Assembly: GCF_002101395.1 (NCBI RefSeq)
Contig: NZ_CP019706.1
Coordinates: forward strand, 2,666,001-2,730,000
DNA length: 64,000 nt
From: Pantoea alhagi
GTDB lineage: Bacteria > Pseudomonadota > Gammaproteobacteria > Enterobacterales > Enterobacteriaceae
Direction: 5' to 3'
Shown here: positions 8,678 through 17,695 of the stretch, piece after piece
How positions within the stretch are numbered: position 1 is the first letter of the stretch
How the letters are laid out: the number at the start of each line of letters is the position of its first letter
Program-made: the position numbers and the translations under genes
Notes under the pieces: model-generated
The model's input: the letters and a program-made list of their open reading frames with translations, nothing else
Database searches by the model: none
Told to the model about the DNA's origin: nothing

Positions 8678-10144
8678 ATGCTACGAATCGCTAAAGAAGC
8701 ACTCACTTTTGACGACGTTTTGCTCGTTCCTGCTCACTCTACTGTCCTGCCTAACACGGCCGACCTCAGTACCCAACTGACCCAAAAAATTCGTCTGAAC
8801 ATTCCAATGCTCTCTGCTGCTATGGATACCGTGACCGAAGCCGGTCTGGCTATCGCACTGGCGCAAGAAGGCGGGCTGGGCTTTATCCACAAAAATATGT
8901 CCATCGAGCGCCAGGCGGAAGAAGTGCGCAAGGTGAAGAAACATGAAAGCGGCGTGGTGACCGATCCACAAACCGTACTGCCGACCACAACGCTGCGCGA
9001 AGTAAAAGAACTGACCGAGCGTAACGGCTTCGCAGGTTATCCGGTGGTGAGTGATGATAACCGACTGGTTGGCATTATTACCGGTCGTGATGTGCGCTTC
9101 GTGACCGATCTGAACCTGCCGGTAACGGCGGTGATGACGCCGAAAGAGCGCCTGGTTACGGTGAAAGAGGGTGAGGCGCGTGAAGTCGTGCTGCAGAAAA
9201 TGCACGAGAAGCGCGTCGAAAAAGCGCTGGTAGTGGATGAGAGTTTCCGTCTGCTGGGCATGATTACCGTAAAAGATTTTCAGAAGGCCGAGCGTAAACC
9301 GCTGGCCTGTAAAGATGAGCATGGTCGCCTGCGCGTTGGCGCAGCGGTAGGTGCCGGTGCCGGTAACGAAGAGCGCGTGGATGCGCTGGTTGCCGCAGGC
9401 GTTGACGTGCTGCTGATTGACTCTTCTCATGGTCATTCCGAAGGCGTACTGCAGCGCATTCGCGAAACCCGCGCTAAATATCCCGATCTGCAAATCATCG
9501 GCGGCAACGTAGCCACCGGCGCAGGCGCTCGTGCGCTGGCTGAGGCGGGCGTAAGCGCGGTGAAAGTCGGTATCGGCCCGGGCTCTATCTGCACCACCCG
9601 TATCGTGACCGGCGTCGGCGTACCGCAGATCACGGCGGTTTCTGACGCGGTCGAAGCGCTGGAAGGCACCGGCGTGCCGGTTATTGCCGATGGCGGCATT
9701 CGTTTCTCCGGCGATATCGCCAAGGCGATCGCGGCTGGCGCTTCCTGCGTAATGGTAGGCTCAATGCTGGCCGGTACGGAAGAATCACCGGGCGAAATCG
9801 AACTTTATCAGGGCCGCGCGTTTAAATCCTATCGCGGCATGGGCTCGCTGGGCGCGATGTCTAAAGGCTCTTCCGACCGTTACTTCCAGAGCGACAACGC
9901 GGCGGATAAACTGGTGCCGGAAGGGATCGAAGGCCGCGTGGCTTATAAAGGTCGCCTGAAAGAGATCGTTCATCAGCAGATGGGGGGCCTGCGCTCCTGC
10001 ATGGGTCTGACCGGTTGCGCCACCATTGAAGAGCTGCGTACCAAAGCTGAATTTGTTCGCATTAGCGGCGCGGGCATTTCGGAAAGCCACGTGCATGACG
10101 TGACCATTACGAAAGAGTCTCCGAACTACCGCATGGGATCTTAA
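8678..10144 (+). CDS. guaB: Inosine-5'-monophosphate dehydrogenase
   Basis: 488-residue enzyme, the family's usual length. It oxidises IMP to XMP with NAD+, the first committed step to GMP. The barrel is interrupted by two CBS domains (about 93-205). The catalytic cysteine is C305 in GPGSICTTRIVTG, and the IMP-binding DGG and GSMLAGTEE loops follow. First gene of the guaBA operon, separated from guaA by 68 bp that contain a small hairpin. Confidence 0.98.
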   Translation: MLRIAKEALTFDDVLLVPAHSTVLPNTADLSTQLTQKIRLNIPMLSAAMDTVTEAGLAIALAQEGGLGFIHKNMSIERQAEEVRKVKKHESGVVTDPQTVLPTTTLREVKELTERNGFAGYPVVSDDNRLVGIITGRDVRFVTDLNLPVTAVMTPKERLVTVKEGEAREVVLQKMHEKRVEKALVVDESFRLLGMITVKDFQKAERKPLACKDEHGRLRVGAAVGAGAGNEERVDALVAAGVDVLLIDSSHGHSEGVLQRIRETRAKYPDLQIIGGNVATGAGARALAEAGVSAVKVGIGPGSICTTRIVTGVGVPQITAVSDAVEALEGTGVPVIADGGIRFSGDIAKAIAAGASCVMVGSMLAGTEESPGEIELYQGRAFKSYRGMGSLGAMSKGSSDRYFQSDNAADKLVPEGIEGRVAYKGRLKEIVHQQMGGLRSCMGLTGCATIEELRTKAEFVRISGAGISESHVHDVTITKESPNYRMGS

Positions 10145-10158
10145 TCCCGAACCTTTCT

Positions 10159-10182
10159 CGCCCGGCCTCAGCCGGGCGCTTT
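10159..10182 (+). other. Hairpin in the guaB-guaA intergenic space
   Basis: CGCCCGGC (10159-10166) and GCCGGGCG (10171-10178) pair around a CTCA loop and are followed by CTTTTATT. It looks like a weak terminator or mRNA-processing hairpin that would reduce guaA transcription relative to guaB. Confidence 0.6.
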
Positions 10183-10212
10183 TATTAAGTCTATCGCCCT
10201 GGAATTGCCTTA

Positions 10213-11793
10213 ATGACGACGGAAAATATTCATAAGCACCGTATTTTAATCCTCGATTTTGGTTCTCAGTACACTCAGCTGGTTGCACGCCGTGTGCGTG
10301 AGCTGGGCGTTTACTGTGAGCTTTGGGCGTGGGATGTTACTGAAGAGCAGATCCGTGGATTTAAGCCGAGCGGTATCATCCTCTCCGGCGGCCCGGAAAG
10401 CACTACTGAACTTAACAGCCCGCGCGCGCCGGAATATGTCTTCAACGCGGGCGTGCCAGTGCTGGGCGTTTGCTATGGCATGCAGACCATGGCAATGCAG
10501 CTGGGCGGTAAAGTAGAAGGCTCCAGCGAGCGCGAGTTCGGCTATGCGCAGGTGGAAGTCAGAACCGACAGCGCGCTGGTACGCGGCATCGAAGATTCCG
10601 TCAGCGCTGCTGGCCTGCCGCTGCTGGATGTCTGGATGAGCCATGGTGATAAGGTTACCGCGATCCCTTCTGACTTCGTGACCGTTGCCAGCACCGAGAC
10701 CTGCCCGTTTGCCATTATGGCGAACGAAGAGAAACGCTTCTATGGCGTGCAGTTCCACCCGGAAGTGACGCATACCCGCCAGGGCCTGCGCATGCTGGAA
10801 CGCTTTGTGCGCGACATCTGCGAATGTGAAGCGCTGTGGACGCCAGCAAAAATCATTGAAGATATCGTTGAACGTCTGCGCGAGCAGGTAGGCAACGATA
10901 AAGTTATCCTTGGCCTTTCCGGCGGTGTTGATTCTTCCGTGACGGCGATGCTGTTGCATCGCGCCATTGGCGATCGTCTGACCTGCGTATTTGTCGATAA
11001 CGGTTTGCTGCGTCTGAACGAGGCGGAGCAGGTAATGGACATGTTCGGCGATCATTTCGGCCTGAATATCATCCACGTACCGGCAGAAGCGCGCTTCCTG
11101 GATGCATTGGCAGGCATTGATGAGCCGGAAGCCAAACGTAAAACCATCGGGCGCGTATTTGTTGAAGTGTTTGATGAGCAGGCTACCCATCTTACCGACG
11201 TGAAATGGCTGGCGCAGGGCACCATCTACCCGGACGTAATCGAATCTGCCGCCTCTGCTACCGGCAAAGCGCATGTGATTAAATCGCACCACAATGTGGG
11301 CGGCCTGCCGAAAGAGATGAAACTGGGGCTGGTTGAGCCGCTGAAAGAGCTGTTTAAAGATGAGGTGCGTAAGATCGGTCTGGAGCTGGGTCTGCCTTAC
11401 GATATGCTTTATCGCCATCCGTTCCCGGGCCCGGGTCTGGGCGTGCGCGTGCTGGGCGAAGTGAAAAAAGAGTACTGCGATCTGCTGCGCCGCGCTGACG
11501 CCATCTTTATTGATGAGCTGCGTAAAGCTGACCTCTATAACAAGGTGAGCCAGGCCTTTACCGTGTTCCTGCCGGTTCGCTCGGTAGGCGTGATGGGCGA
11601 CGGTCGTAAATATGACTGGGTGGTATCACTGCGCGCGGTAGAAACCATCGATTTCATGACGGCCCACTGGGCGCATCTGCCTTATGAATTCCTTGGCCGC
11701 GTCTCTAACCGCATCATCAATGAAGTGAACGGCATCTCCCGTGTGGTTTACGATATTTCGGGTAAACCACCGGCTACGATTGAGTGGGAATAA
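10213..11793 (+). CDS. guaA: GMP synthase (glutamine-hydrolysing)
   Basis: 526 residues. An N-terminal class I glutamine amidotransferase domain has nucleophile C87 in GVCYGMQ and the His-Glu pair in QFHPEVTH. An ATP-pyrophosphatase domain with the PP-loop GLSGGVDSS follows, then the C-terminal dimerisation domain ending in TIEWE. It converts XMP to GMP using ATP and glutamine. Second gene of guaBA. The 3' end of guaA is a known integration site for genomic islands in enterobacteria, and the accessory block of this window begins right behind it, but no integrase or direct repeat was seen. Confidence 0.98.
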   Translation: MTTENIHKHRILILDFGSQYTQLVARRVRELGVYCELWAWDVTEEQIRGFKPSGIILSGGPESTTELNSPRAPEYVFNAGVPVLGVCYGMQTMAMQLGGKVEGSSEREFGYAQVEVRTDSALVRGIEDSVSAAGLPLLDVWMSHGDKVTAIPSDFVTVASTETCPFAIMANEEKRFYGVQFHPEVTHTRQGLRMLERFVRDICECEALWTPAKIIEDIVERLREQVGNDKVILGLSGGVDSSVTAMLLHRAIGDRLTCVFVDNGLLRLNEAEQVMDMFGDHFGLNIIHVPAEARFLDALAGIDEPEAKRKTIGRVFVEVFDEQATHLTDVKWLAQGTIYPDVIESAASATGKAHVIKSHHNVGGLPKEMKLGLVEPLKELFKDEVRKIGLELGLPYDMLYRHPFPGPGLGVRVLGEVKKEYCDLLRRADAIFIDELRKADLYNKVSQAFTVFLPVRSVGVMGDGRKYDWVVSLRAVETIDFMTAHWAHLPYEFLGRVSNRIINEVNGISRVVYDISGKPPATIEWE

Positions 11794-11839
11794 TTTAGTT
11801 GCGAGCAACTGGCACGACTAACTATTAAAAAACCCTTTA

Positions 11840-11866
11840 AGCCCGCTTACTCGCGGGCTTTTTTAT
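11840..11866 (+). terminator. Rho-independent terminator of guaBA
   Basis: AGCCCGC (11840-11846) pairs with GCGGGCT (11853-11859) and is followed by a T-rich run. It lies 46 bp behind the guaA stop codon. Confidence 0.88.
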
Positions 11867-12238
11867 TGCCAATATCAAACCTGATGTTTTGCCAGCAGAA
11901 GCTCAGCATGCTGAAGAGTTGAGTAAATTTTACCGTAAAACTTTGACGTCATGGGAGCTGAAGTCCAGAGCCACTCCAGTAATGGGGTAAAAATGAAGGA
12001 AGATTGAAAAGGGCGAAGTTTGTTTGCTCTTTTGGCAAATTAGTTAGCCGCATGCACTCCAGGCCCTGGGCTTTGTAAATCATGCAAATGGCATTAGCAG
12101 AAAAAAGTGACCTAACTGAATTTTGCTAACACATTGAAGAGATTATCAAACCAGCAAAGGATCACCGTCGCACCAAAAACAATGACCCTTGTCAGGATAA
12201 TATTATCGCCCATATGCGTTAGGCCACGCTGACAACGA
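11867..12238. other. AT-rich gap with possible decayed coding remnants
   Basis: No intact gene is visible. Two stretches read as protein-like fragments without starts: the frame through about 11871-11991 (containing DVLPAEAQHAEELSKFYRKT) and the frame through about 12136-12222 (containing IEEIIKPAKDHRRTKNND). Neither is recognised. They may be debris of an older insertion between guaA and tnaA, or chance open frames. Confidence 0.3.
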
Positions 12239-13654
12239 TTAAACCTCTTTCAGTTTTGCCGTGAAGTGACGCAATACTTTCGGCTCATAGGTAAAGGTTA
12301 AGCCTCTGATATTTTCAGCGTTTGCCTTCACCTGCTGAAAGGCTTCGATAATGAAATCCATATGAGTTTGCGTGTAGGTGGCACGCGGGATCGTTAAACG
12401 CAGCAATTCGGCCGGGCAGGGTAGCTGTTTGCCGGTTTTCGGATCGCGGCCTAACAGGAAAGAGCCAATCTCAACTGCCCTGATGCCCGCAACCTTATAA
12501 AGCTCACACGCCAGAGCCTGCGCCGGGAATTGCTCAGCCGGAATATGCGGTAATAATTTTCCTGCATCCACAAAGGCTGCGTGGCCGCCCGCCTGCTGGC
12601 AAACAACCCCGATCTCTTCCAGACCATCGACTAAATACTGAACTTGCGCAATGCGATAAGCCAGCCAGTCCTGGTTCATGCCATCATACAAACCCACCGC
12701 CAAACGCTCCATGGCACCGCCCTCTAAGCCGCCGTAAGTCGGGAAGCCTTCCTGTACCACACAAAGCGTTCTGCACTCGGTATAAACATCGAAATAGCTG
12801 TCATCTTTGACACACAGCAGGCCGCCCATTGGCACCATCGCATCTTTTTTGGCCGACATGGCCAGCATATCCGCATATTGATAAGTTTCACGGGTGATCT
12901 GTTCGATGCTCCAGTCTTTATATTGCGCTTCGCGCTGTTTGATAAAATAAGCATTCTCAGCAAAGCGTGCGGAGTCCATCACTACCGGAATATCATATTT
13001 CTTCGCAATGCTGTACATCGCTTTTAAATTTGCAAGGGAGACCGGTTGACCACCAGCGGAATTGCTGGTGATGGTCGCAACAATATAAGGCACATTATGG
13101 GCACCGACTTCTTCAATCCCGTTTTCCAGACCCTCAAGATCAAAGTTGCCTTTAAAATCGTAACGTACAGCGGTGTCGAAAGCTTGTTTAATATAAACGT
13201 TACGAACGGTACAGCCATTAATCTGGCTATGGCCTTGTGTGGTATCAAAAAAATAGTTCGAGAACGCCACCATTTTGCTACGGTCCAGACCTTTTTCCTG
13301 CTCGCGTTTTTTGATCAGTACCGGAATATAGATCTGCTCAGCGCCACGACCCTGGTGAGTTGGAATGGTGTATTGATAACCAAAAATAGTTTTTACCGCC
13401 TCAGCTAACGCATAATAACTGCGGCTGCCGCTGTAGGCCTCATCACCGCGCAACATCGCCGCTTGCATATTTTGGGTAACCGCACCGGTACCGCTGTCCG
13501 TCAGTAAATCGATGAAAACATCTTCGCTATCCAGTAAGAAAGGGTTCATGCCCGATTTAATAATGGCTTCTTCACGGTATGCTCTTGTTGTACGTTTTAC
13601 CGGCTCGATAACTCTGATACGGAACGGCTCAGGCAGGTGTTTGAAATTTTCCAT
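12239..13654 (-). CDS. tnaA: Tryptophanase
   Basis: 471 residues, colinear and nearly identical with E. coli TnaA. The PLP-binding lysine is K270 in MSAKKDAM. The enzyme splits L-tryptophan into indole, pyruvate and ammonia, so the strain is predicted to be indole-positive when the gene is expressed. It is preceded by a complete tnaC leader peptide, a CRP site and a leader of about 225 bp as in E. coli. The usual third gene tnaB (tryptophan permease) is absent: the downstream neighbour is guaA on the other strand. The much higher identity to E. coli than expected for accessory genes and the AT-rich flanks suggest acquisition by transfer. Confidence 0.97.
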   Translation of the reverse strand: MENFKHLPEPFRIRVIEPVKRTTRAYREEAIIKSGMNPFLLDSEDVFIDLLTDSGTGAVTQNMQAAMLRGDEAYSGSRSYYALAEAVKTIFGYQYTIPTHQGRGAEQIYIPVLIKKREQEKGLDRSKMVAFSNYFFDTTQGHSQINGCTVRNVYIKQAFDTAVRYDFKGNFDLEGLENGIEEVGAHNVPYIVATITSNSAGGQPVSLANLKAMYSIAKKYDIPVVMDSARFAENAYFIKQREAQYKDWSIEQITRETYQYADMLAMSAKKDAMVPMGGLLCVKDDSYFDVYTECRTLCVVQEGFPTYGGLEGGAMERLAVGLYDGMNQDWLAYRIAQVQYLVDGLEEIGVVCQQAGGHAAFVDAGKLLPHIPAEQFPAQALACELYKVAGIRAVEIGSFLLGRDPKTGKQLPCPAELLRLTIPRATYTQTHMDFIIEAFQQVKANAENIRGLTFTYEPKVLRHFTAKLKEV

Positions 13655-13879
13655 GACATCATCCTCTAATACTTTTAATTACAATGATCCCTGTGAATAT
13701 GCTGTTTGCTGTAGCCGCTGATTTGCCATGTTTATACAGGCAGGCGCAATCATTAACTCAAATGAGATAATAGTGATAAAGGCCGGGTCGCTATAAACGA
13801 CAAAATTCAGGCGGATCAAACAAAAAGATCACGTGGAATCTGATTCGTTTGTCTTTGCTGGAGATGAATGCAGAGGGAA
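13655..13879 (-). promoter_or_regulatory. tnaC-tnaA transcribed leader
   Basis: The 225-bp spacer between the leader peptide stop and tnaA matches the E. coli tna leader in length and in patches (around 13800-13835 and the TTCACAGGGATCA segment at about 13685-13697). In E. coli this region holds the rut site and Rho-dependent pause sites where transcription ends when tryptophan is low. The sequence CGTCCTTAG at the tnaC end resembles the boxA element. Mechanism inferred from homology. Confidence 0.65.
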
Positions 13880-13954
13880 CTAAGGACGATGCTCGACAAT
13901 TTTGTTGTCGATGTTAAACCACTTTGAGGTTACACATATATGTAAGATATTCAT
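13880..13954 (-). CDS. tnaC: TnaC tryptophanase leader peptide
   Basis: 24-codon ORF MNILHICVTSKWFNIDNKIV followed by EHRP and a TAG stop. It differs from E. coli TnaC only at residue 21 (E for D). The residues needed for tryptophan-induced ribosome stalling are all present: W12, D16 and P24. In E. coli, tryptophan blocks release at the stop codon, and the stalled ribosome hides boxA/rut from Rho so that tnaA is transcribed. E. coli uses UGA (release factor 2); here the stop is UAG (release factor 1 only), which could alter the strength of stalling. Confidence 0.95.
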   Translation of the reverse strand: MNILHICVTSKWFNIDNKIVEHRP

Positions 13955-13984
13955 AATGTACTTATCCTCGGAAGACACAGTGCT

Positions 13985-14045
13985 ACAATATGGCACCAAA
14001 AAATTTTGTCTATTCGATAGTGAGTTTAATGTGAATCGAATCACA
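13985..14045 (-). promoter_or_regulatory. tna promoter with CRP site
   Basis: On the minus strand a perfect CRP site TGTGATTCGATTCACA (14030-14045) precedes a -35 TAGACA (14007-14012) and, after 16 bp, a -10 TATTGT (13985-13990). The CRP site and -35 agree with my recollection of the E. coli tna promoter. The arrangement predicts catabolite-repressed expression. Confidence 0.88.
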
Positions 14046-14113
14046 ACTCATCAATGTGAATTGCCACGGGTTTAACAGAGACTTCCGCATCATTTCGAAA
14101 CTGGGCATTTAAT

Positions 14114-14150
14114 AATAGAGCACGGTGCTTCTGGCACGCCGTGCTCTATT
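14114..14150. terminator. 12-bp inverted repeat behind the LysR gene
   Basis: AATAGAGCACGG (14114-14125) and CCGTGCTCTATT (14139-14150) are exact complements. On the minus strand the stem follows the LysR gene and is trailed by a mixed AT stretch, so it probably terminates that gene and separates it from the tna operon. The T-run is poor. Confidence 0.6.
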
Positions 14151-14167
14151 CGCCTGGAGGGTCGTTT

Positions 14168-15067
14168 TCAGGAAAAGGTTCTTTCTGCAAAAAGTTCCCC
14201 GACCATGAAGTCGATAAAAACGCGTAGCTTCGGTGCCAGGTGCTTGCTCGATGGCCAAAGCAGCCGAAAGGTGCCTTGATGTTCGATGTACTCGTCCAGT
14301 ACCGAAACCAGCAGGCCTTGTTCGATGGCCTGCTGCACCATAAAGTCCGGCAGGCACGCGATTCCCAGGCCCGCCACTGCCACGTCGATTAAGGCGGAGC
14401 AGGTGTTGCATACCATGGTTGTCGGTAGCGTGAGTTCCGGTGCGTTTTCGGCGCGCTTCAGCGGCCAGGGTTCCCGTTTTCCGCTGCTGGGAAACTTGTG
14501 ATGCAAACAGGCGTGGCGCGTTAAATCGCCGGGTATCTGGGGTATGCCATGCCTTGCCAGATAATCGGGCGAGGCGACCAGCATCAACCGGTAGCTGCCT
14601 ACCGGACGAGACATAAGGCGTGAATCGGCCGGTTCGCCGGTACGCATTACCACATCGAAGCCTTCTTCAATCACATCCACCAAACGATCGGAAAAATCCA
14701 CGTCCAGTTCAATAGCCGGATAGCGATGCATGAAAGCAGTGAGCGCGGGCATAACCAACATTCCAGCCAGCGGCAGACTAATGCGTAGCCGACCCCGAGG
14801 CGCTTGCTGTGTCTCAGAGAGTTCCAGCTCGGCCGCTTCAACCTCGCATAAGATGCGTCGGCAGCGTTCAAGGAACTGCGCACCCTCGACGGTCAGCGTA
14901 ATACTACGGGTGTTACGGTGAAACAGGCGCACGCCCAGGCGCGCTTCCAGCCGGGAGACGCTTTTGCCCACTGCCGATGAAGATACGCCAAGGAGACGCC
15001 CGGCTTCAGAAAAACTACGCGTTTCTGCCGCCTGTACAAAAAACGAAATGCCACTAAGAGGTTCCAT
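14168..15067 (-). CDS. LysR-family transcriptional regulator
   Basis: 299 residues from the ATG at 15067 (MEPLSGISFFVQAAETRSFS); an upstream in-frame ATG would add 16 unlikely residues. The N-terminal winged HTH is typical (SEAGRLLGVSSSAVGKSVSRLE), followed by the LysR substrate-binding fold. It is divergent from an MFS exporter-like gene across 149 bp, the standard layout for a LysR regulator controlling its neighbour. The inducer is unknown. It resembles the large group of regulators paired with DHA1 efflux genes. Confidence 0.9.
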   Translation of the reverse strand: MEPLSGISFFVQAAETRSFSEAGRLLGVSSSAVGKSVSRLEARLGVRLFHRNTRSITLTVEGAQFLERCRRILCEVEAAELELSETQQAPRGRLRISLPLAGMLVMPALTAFMHRYPAIELDVDFSDRLVDVIEEGFDVVMRTGEPADSRLMSRPVGSYRLMLVASPDYLARHGIPQIPGDLTRHACLHHKFPSSGKREPWPLKRAENAPELTLPTTMVCNTCSALIDVAVAGLGIACLPDFMVQQAIEQGLLVSVLDEYIEHQGTFRLLWPSSKHLAPKLRVFIDFMVGELFAERTFS

Positions 15068-15216
15068 TTTGCGTCTGCCAGGAATATTTGTCCGATATGT
15101 TTGGAACATTAGCATTATTGTCGTGGATCGGGAACGCCTTCACTATGCGGCTTACGTTCAACCGGTGCCGGTTCCATGCTATTTGCGACTGGCCGGTACC
15201 CTTTAAAGGCAGAGTT

Positions 15217-16407
15217 ATGACAACTTCAACTGCAACCATCGACGTGCCCGCCGCACGGCTTCCTGTCGCATCGCTACTGGCGCTGGCGCTGGCGGGCTTT
15301 ATCACCATCCTGACCGAAGCTTTGCCTGCGGGACTGCTGCCGCAGATCGGCGCTGGTCTGAAAATTTCCCAGGCGCTGGCCGGGCAACTTGTCACCGTTT
15401 ACGCCGTTGGTTCGCTGATGGCGGCAATTCCGCTGATCGCGGCTACTCAGGGCGTACGCCGTCGCCCGCTGCTGCTGTCGGCGATAGCGGGGTTTGTTGT
15501 TGCCAATACCGTGACGATGGTTTCTGACAGCTATCTCCTGACGATGGTGGCCCGTTTTCTGGCTGGCGTATCGGCCGGACTGTTATGGGCGCTACTGGCG
15601 GGTTATGCCGCGCGCATGGTGCCAGAGCACCAGAAGGGCCGGGCTATCGCCATTGCGATGGTGGGCGCGCCATTGGCGCTGTCGCTTGGCGTACCTGTGG
15701 GCACTTTCATTGGTAGCCTGGTTGACTGGCGCATGTGCTTCGGCCTGATGAGCGGGCTGGCGCTGGCGTTGATGGTATGGGTGCGCCTCAGGGTGCCGGA
15801 TTTCGCCGGGCAGGCCGTGGGTAAGCGGCTCTCGCTGGGGTATGTGTTTACCGTAGCCGGCGTGCGCCCGGTGCTTTTGGCGGTGCTGGCCTTCGTGCTG
15901 GCTCACAATATTCTCTATACCTACATCGCGCCGTTCTTAACGTCGGCAGGCATGGCAGAGCGGACGGATTTGGTGCTGCTGGTGTTCGGCATTACTGCTT
16001 TGCTGGGCATCTGGATTATCGGCGTGCTGATTGATCGCTATCTGCGCGCGTTAACGCTGTGCAGTACCATTCTGTTCGGGCTATCCGCACTGGCGCTGGG
16101 TACAGCGGGCAACATCCCCGGCGTTGTGTATGCCGCTACGGCCGCCTGGGGCCTGGCTTTCGGCGGGGCAGGGGCCCTGTTCCAGACTGCGCTCGCCAGG
16201 ACCGCTGGGGAGGCGGCCGATGTGGCGCAGTCGATGCTGGTAACGGCGTGGAACATAGCGATTGCGGGCGGCGGCATCATCGGCGGAATTTTACTGGATC
16301 GCATTGGCGTCCCGGCATTCCCGCCAGCGCTGCTGGTGCTACTGATCTTAACGCTGGCCATAGTCTGGGCGGGTAAGCGCCATGGCTTCCCGCCAGCACA
16401 GAGGTAA
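15217..16407 (+). CDS. MFS transporter, DHA1 (drug:H+ antiporter 1) type
   Basis: 396 residues from the ATG at 15217, preceded by AAAGG at seven bases; the frame is open further upstream but without a better start. About 12 membrane segments. Features include ITILTEALPAGLLPQIGAGL in segment 1 and RFLAGVSAGLLWALLAGYAA, characteristic of the AraJ/YdhP/NepI-like branch of DHA1. It probably exports a small compound such as a sugar, nucleoside or drug; the substrate is not determined. The divergent LysR regulator likely controls it. Confidence 0.87.
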   Translation: MTTSTATIDVPAARLPVASLLALALAGFITILTEALPAGLLPQIGAGLKISQALAGQLVTVYAVGSLMAAIPLIAATQGVRRRPLLLSAIAGFVVANTVTMVSDSYLLTMVARFLAGVSAGLLWALLAGYAARMVPEHQKGRAIAIAMVGAPLALSLGVPVGTFIGSLVDWRMCFGLMSGLALALMVWVRLRVPDFAGQAVGKRLSLGYVFTVAGVRPVLLAVLAFVLAHNILYTYIAPFLTSAGMAERTDLVLLVFGITALLGIWIIGVLIDRYLRALTLCSTILFGLSALALGTAGNIPGVVYAATAAWGLAFGGAGALFQTALARTAGEAADVAQSMLVTAWNIAIAGGGIIGGILLDRIGVPAFPPALLVLLILTLAIVWAGKRHGFPPAQR

Positions 16408-16466
16408 AACGCGCCAAAGTTTTAACGCTGCGTATCCAGTGCCGTCTGATCCCCGAATATTTCCTG

Positions 16467-16489
16467 AGCCCGCATGAGTCGGGCTTTTT
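16467..16489 (+). terminator. Rho-independent terminator after the DHA1 transporter
   Basis: AGCCCG (16467-16472) pairs with CGGGCT (16480-16485) around a CATGAGT loop and is followed by TTTTC. Confidence 0.75.
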
Positions 16490-16627
16490 CGCCTGCTGCC
16501 AGCACGCTGCGTCAGCTTGAAAACGCCCGTTATCGTCCTAATATAGTTTCTGGTTTTTACGCCAATCCTTTATCCCTGATTTTTTCGCTCTGTTTGCATT
16601 TTCTGGAACCTTGTGGAGATTTCTACG

Positions 16628-17695
16628 ATGAAGATTGCTCAGGTTGCTCCTTTGTATGAAGCTGTTCCGCCCAGACTGTACGGCGGCACCGAGCGGGTGG
16701 TGGCTCATCTGGCCAATGCGCTGGTAGCAGAGGGACATGATGTGACCTTATTCGCCTCCGCCGATACGCAAACCAGCGCCAGGCTGGTGCCCTGTCGGGA
16801 TCAGGCGCTGCGTCTGGATCCGGCACCGCTAAAGTCCGATCTCGCCTGTCATCTGAGTATGTTGCATGACGTCTCCCGCCGCCGGGACGAATTCGATGTT
16901 ATCCACTTCCATACCGACCTGCTTCACTTTCCCCTGTTTGAAGAGATGGCCGGACGCACATTAACGACGCTGCATGGGCGGCTCGATCTGAAAGATCTTC
17001 CGGAAGCCTATCGACGCTGGCATCGTTATCCGCTGGTTTCCATCTCCCAGCATCAGCGTACCCCGCTGCCTTTCGCCAACTGGTTCGCTACCGTACATCA
17101 TGGCATGGATATCCCGGCGGTCACGCCTGGTGATGGCGGCTATCTGGCATTCCTTGGCCGTATCTCTCCCGAAAAAGGACCGGAGCGGGCTATCGCCATC
17201 GCCAGACGCGCCGGGCTGCCGCTCAGGATCGCCGCTAAAGTTGATAGCGCCGATCGGGAATATTTCGAGGGGTGCGTGAAGCCGCTGCTGGACGATCCGC
17301 TGATCGAGTTTATTGGCGAAATCAACGATGCAGAAAAGGGGCGCTTCCTTGCTGACGCGAAGGCGTTGTTGTTCCCGGTGGACTGGCCGGAGCCGTTCGG
17401 TCTGGTAATGATCGAAGCGATGGCCAGCGGCACGCCGGTTATTGCCTGGCGTTGCGGTTCGGTGCCGGAGGTAATTGATCACGGCGTTACCGGGCTGATT
17501 GTTGATAACGAAGATGATGCTGTGGCGGCGATACGGGTGGCGGAGACACTCGATCGTGCGCGTATCCGCACGGTATATGAACAGCGTTTTTCAGCGCGGG
17601 TGATGGCGCGTCGCTACCTGACACTGTATGAACAGCTGCTGGCGGCTACCGTACCGGCTGCTGCTACTGCACAGAGGGCGGCGAATCATGGATGA
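16628..17695 (+). CDS. Glycosyltransferase family 4
   Basis: 355 residues from the ATG at 16628 (MKIAQVAPLYEAVPPRLYGG), preceded by GTGGAG. GT-B fold: the N-terminal GGTERVVAHLANAL loop and the C-terminal donor site with FLGRISPEKGPERAI and EPFGLVMIEAMASGTPVIA (the E-x7-E motif of retaining GT4 enzymes). Acceptor and product are unknown. It overlaps the amylo-1,6-glucosidase gene by eight bases, so the two are translationally coupled and probably act on the same glucan or glycoconjugate. Confidence 0.88.
   Translation: MKIAQVAPLYEAVPPRLYGGTERVVAHLANALVAEGHDVTLFASADTQTSARLVPCRDQALRLDPAPLKSDLACHLSMLHDVSRRRDEFDVIHFHTDLLHFPLFEEMAGRTLTTLHGRLDLKDLPEAYRRWHRYPLVSISQHQRTPLPFANWFATVHHGMDIPAVTPGDGGYLAFLGRISPEKGPERAIAIARRAGLPLRIAAKVDSADREYFEGCVKPLLDDPLIEFIGEINDAEKGRFLADAKALLFPVDWPEPFGLVMIEAMASGTPVIAWRCGSVPEVIDHGVTGLIVDNEDDAVAAIRVAETLDRARIRTVYEQRFSARVMARRYLTLYEQLLAATVPAAATAQRAANHG

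Noticed and set aside
10246..11418. Long open frame antisense to guaA
   Set aside because: It mirrors the codon bias of guaA, has no family features or ribosome site, and the sense strand encodes a complete, highly conserved enzyme.
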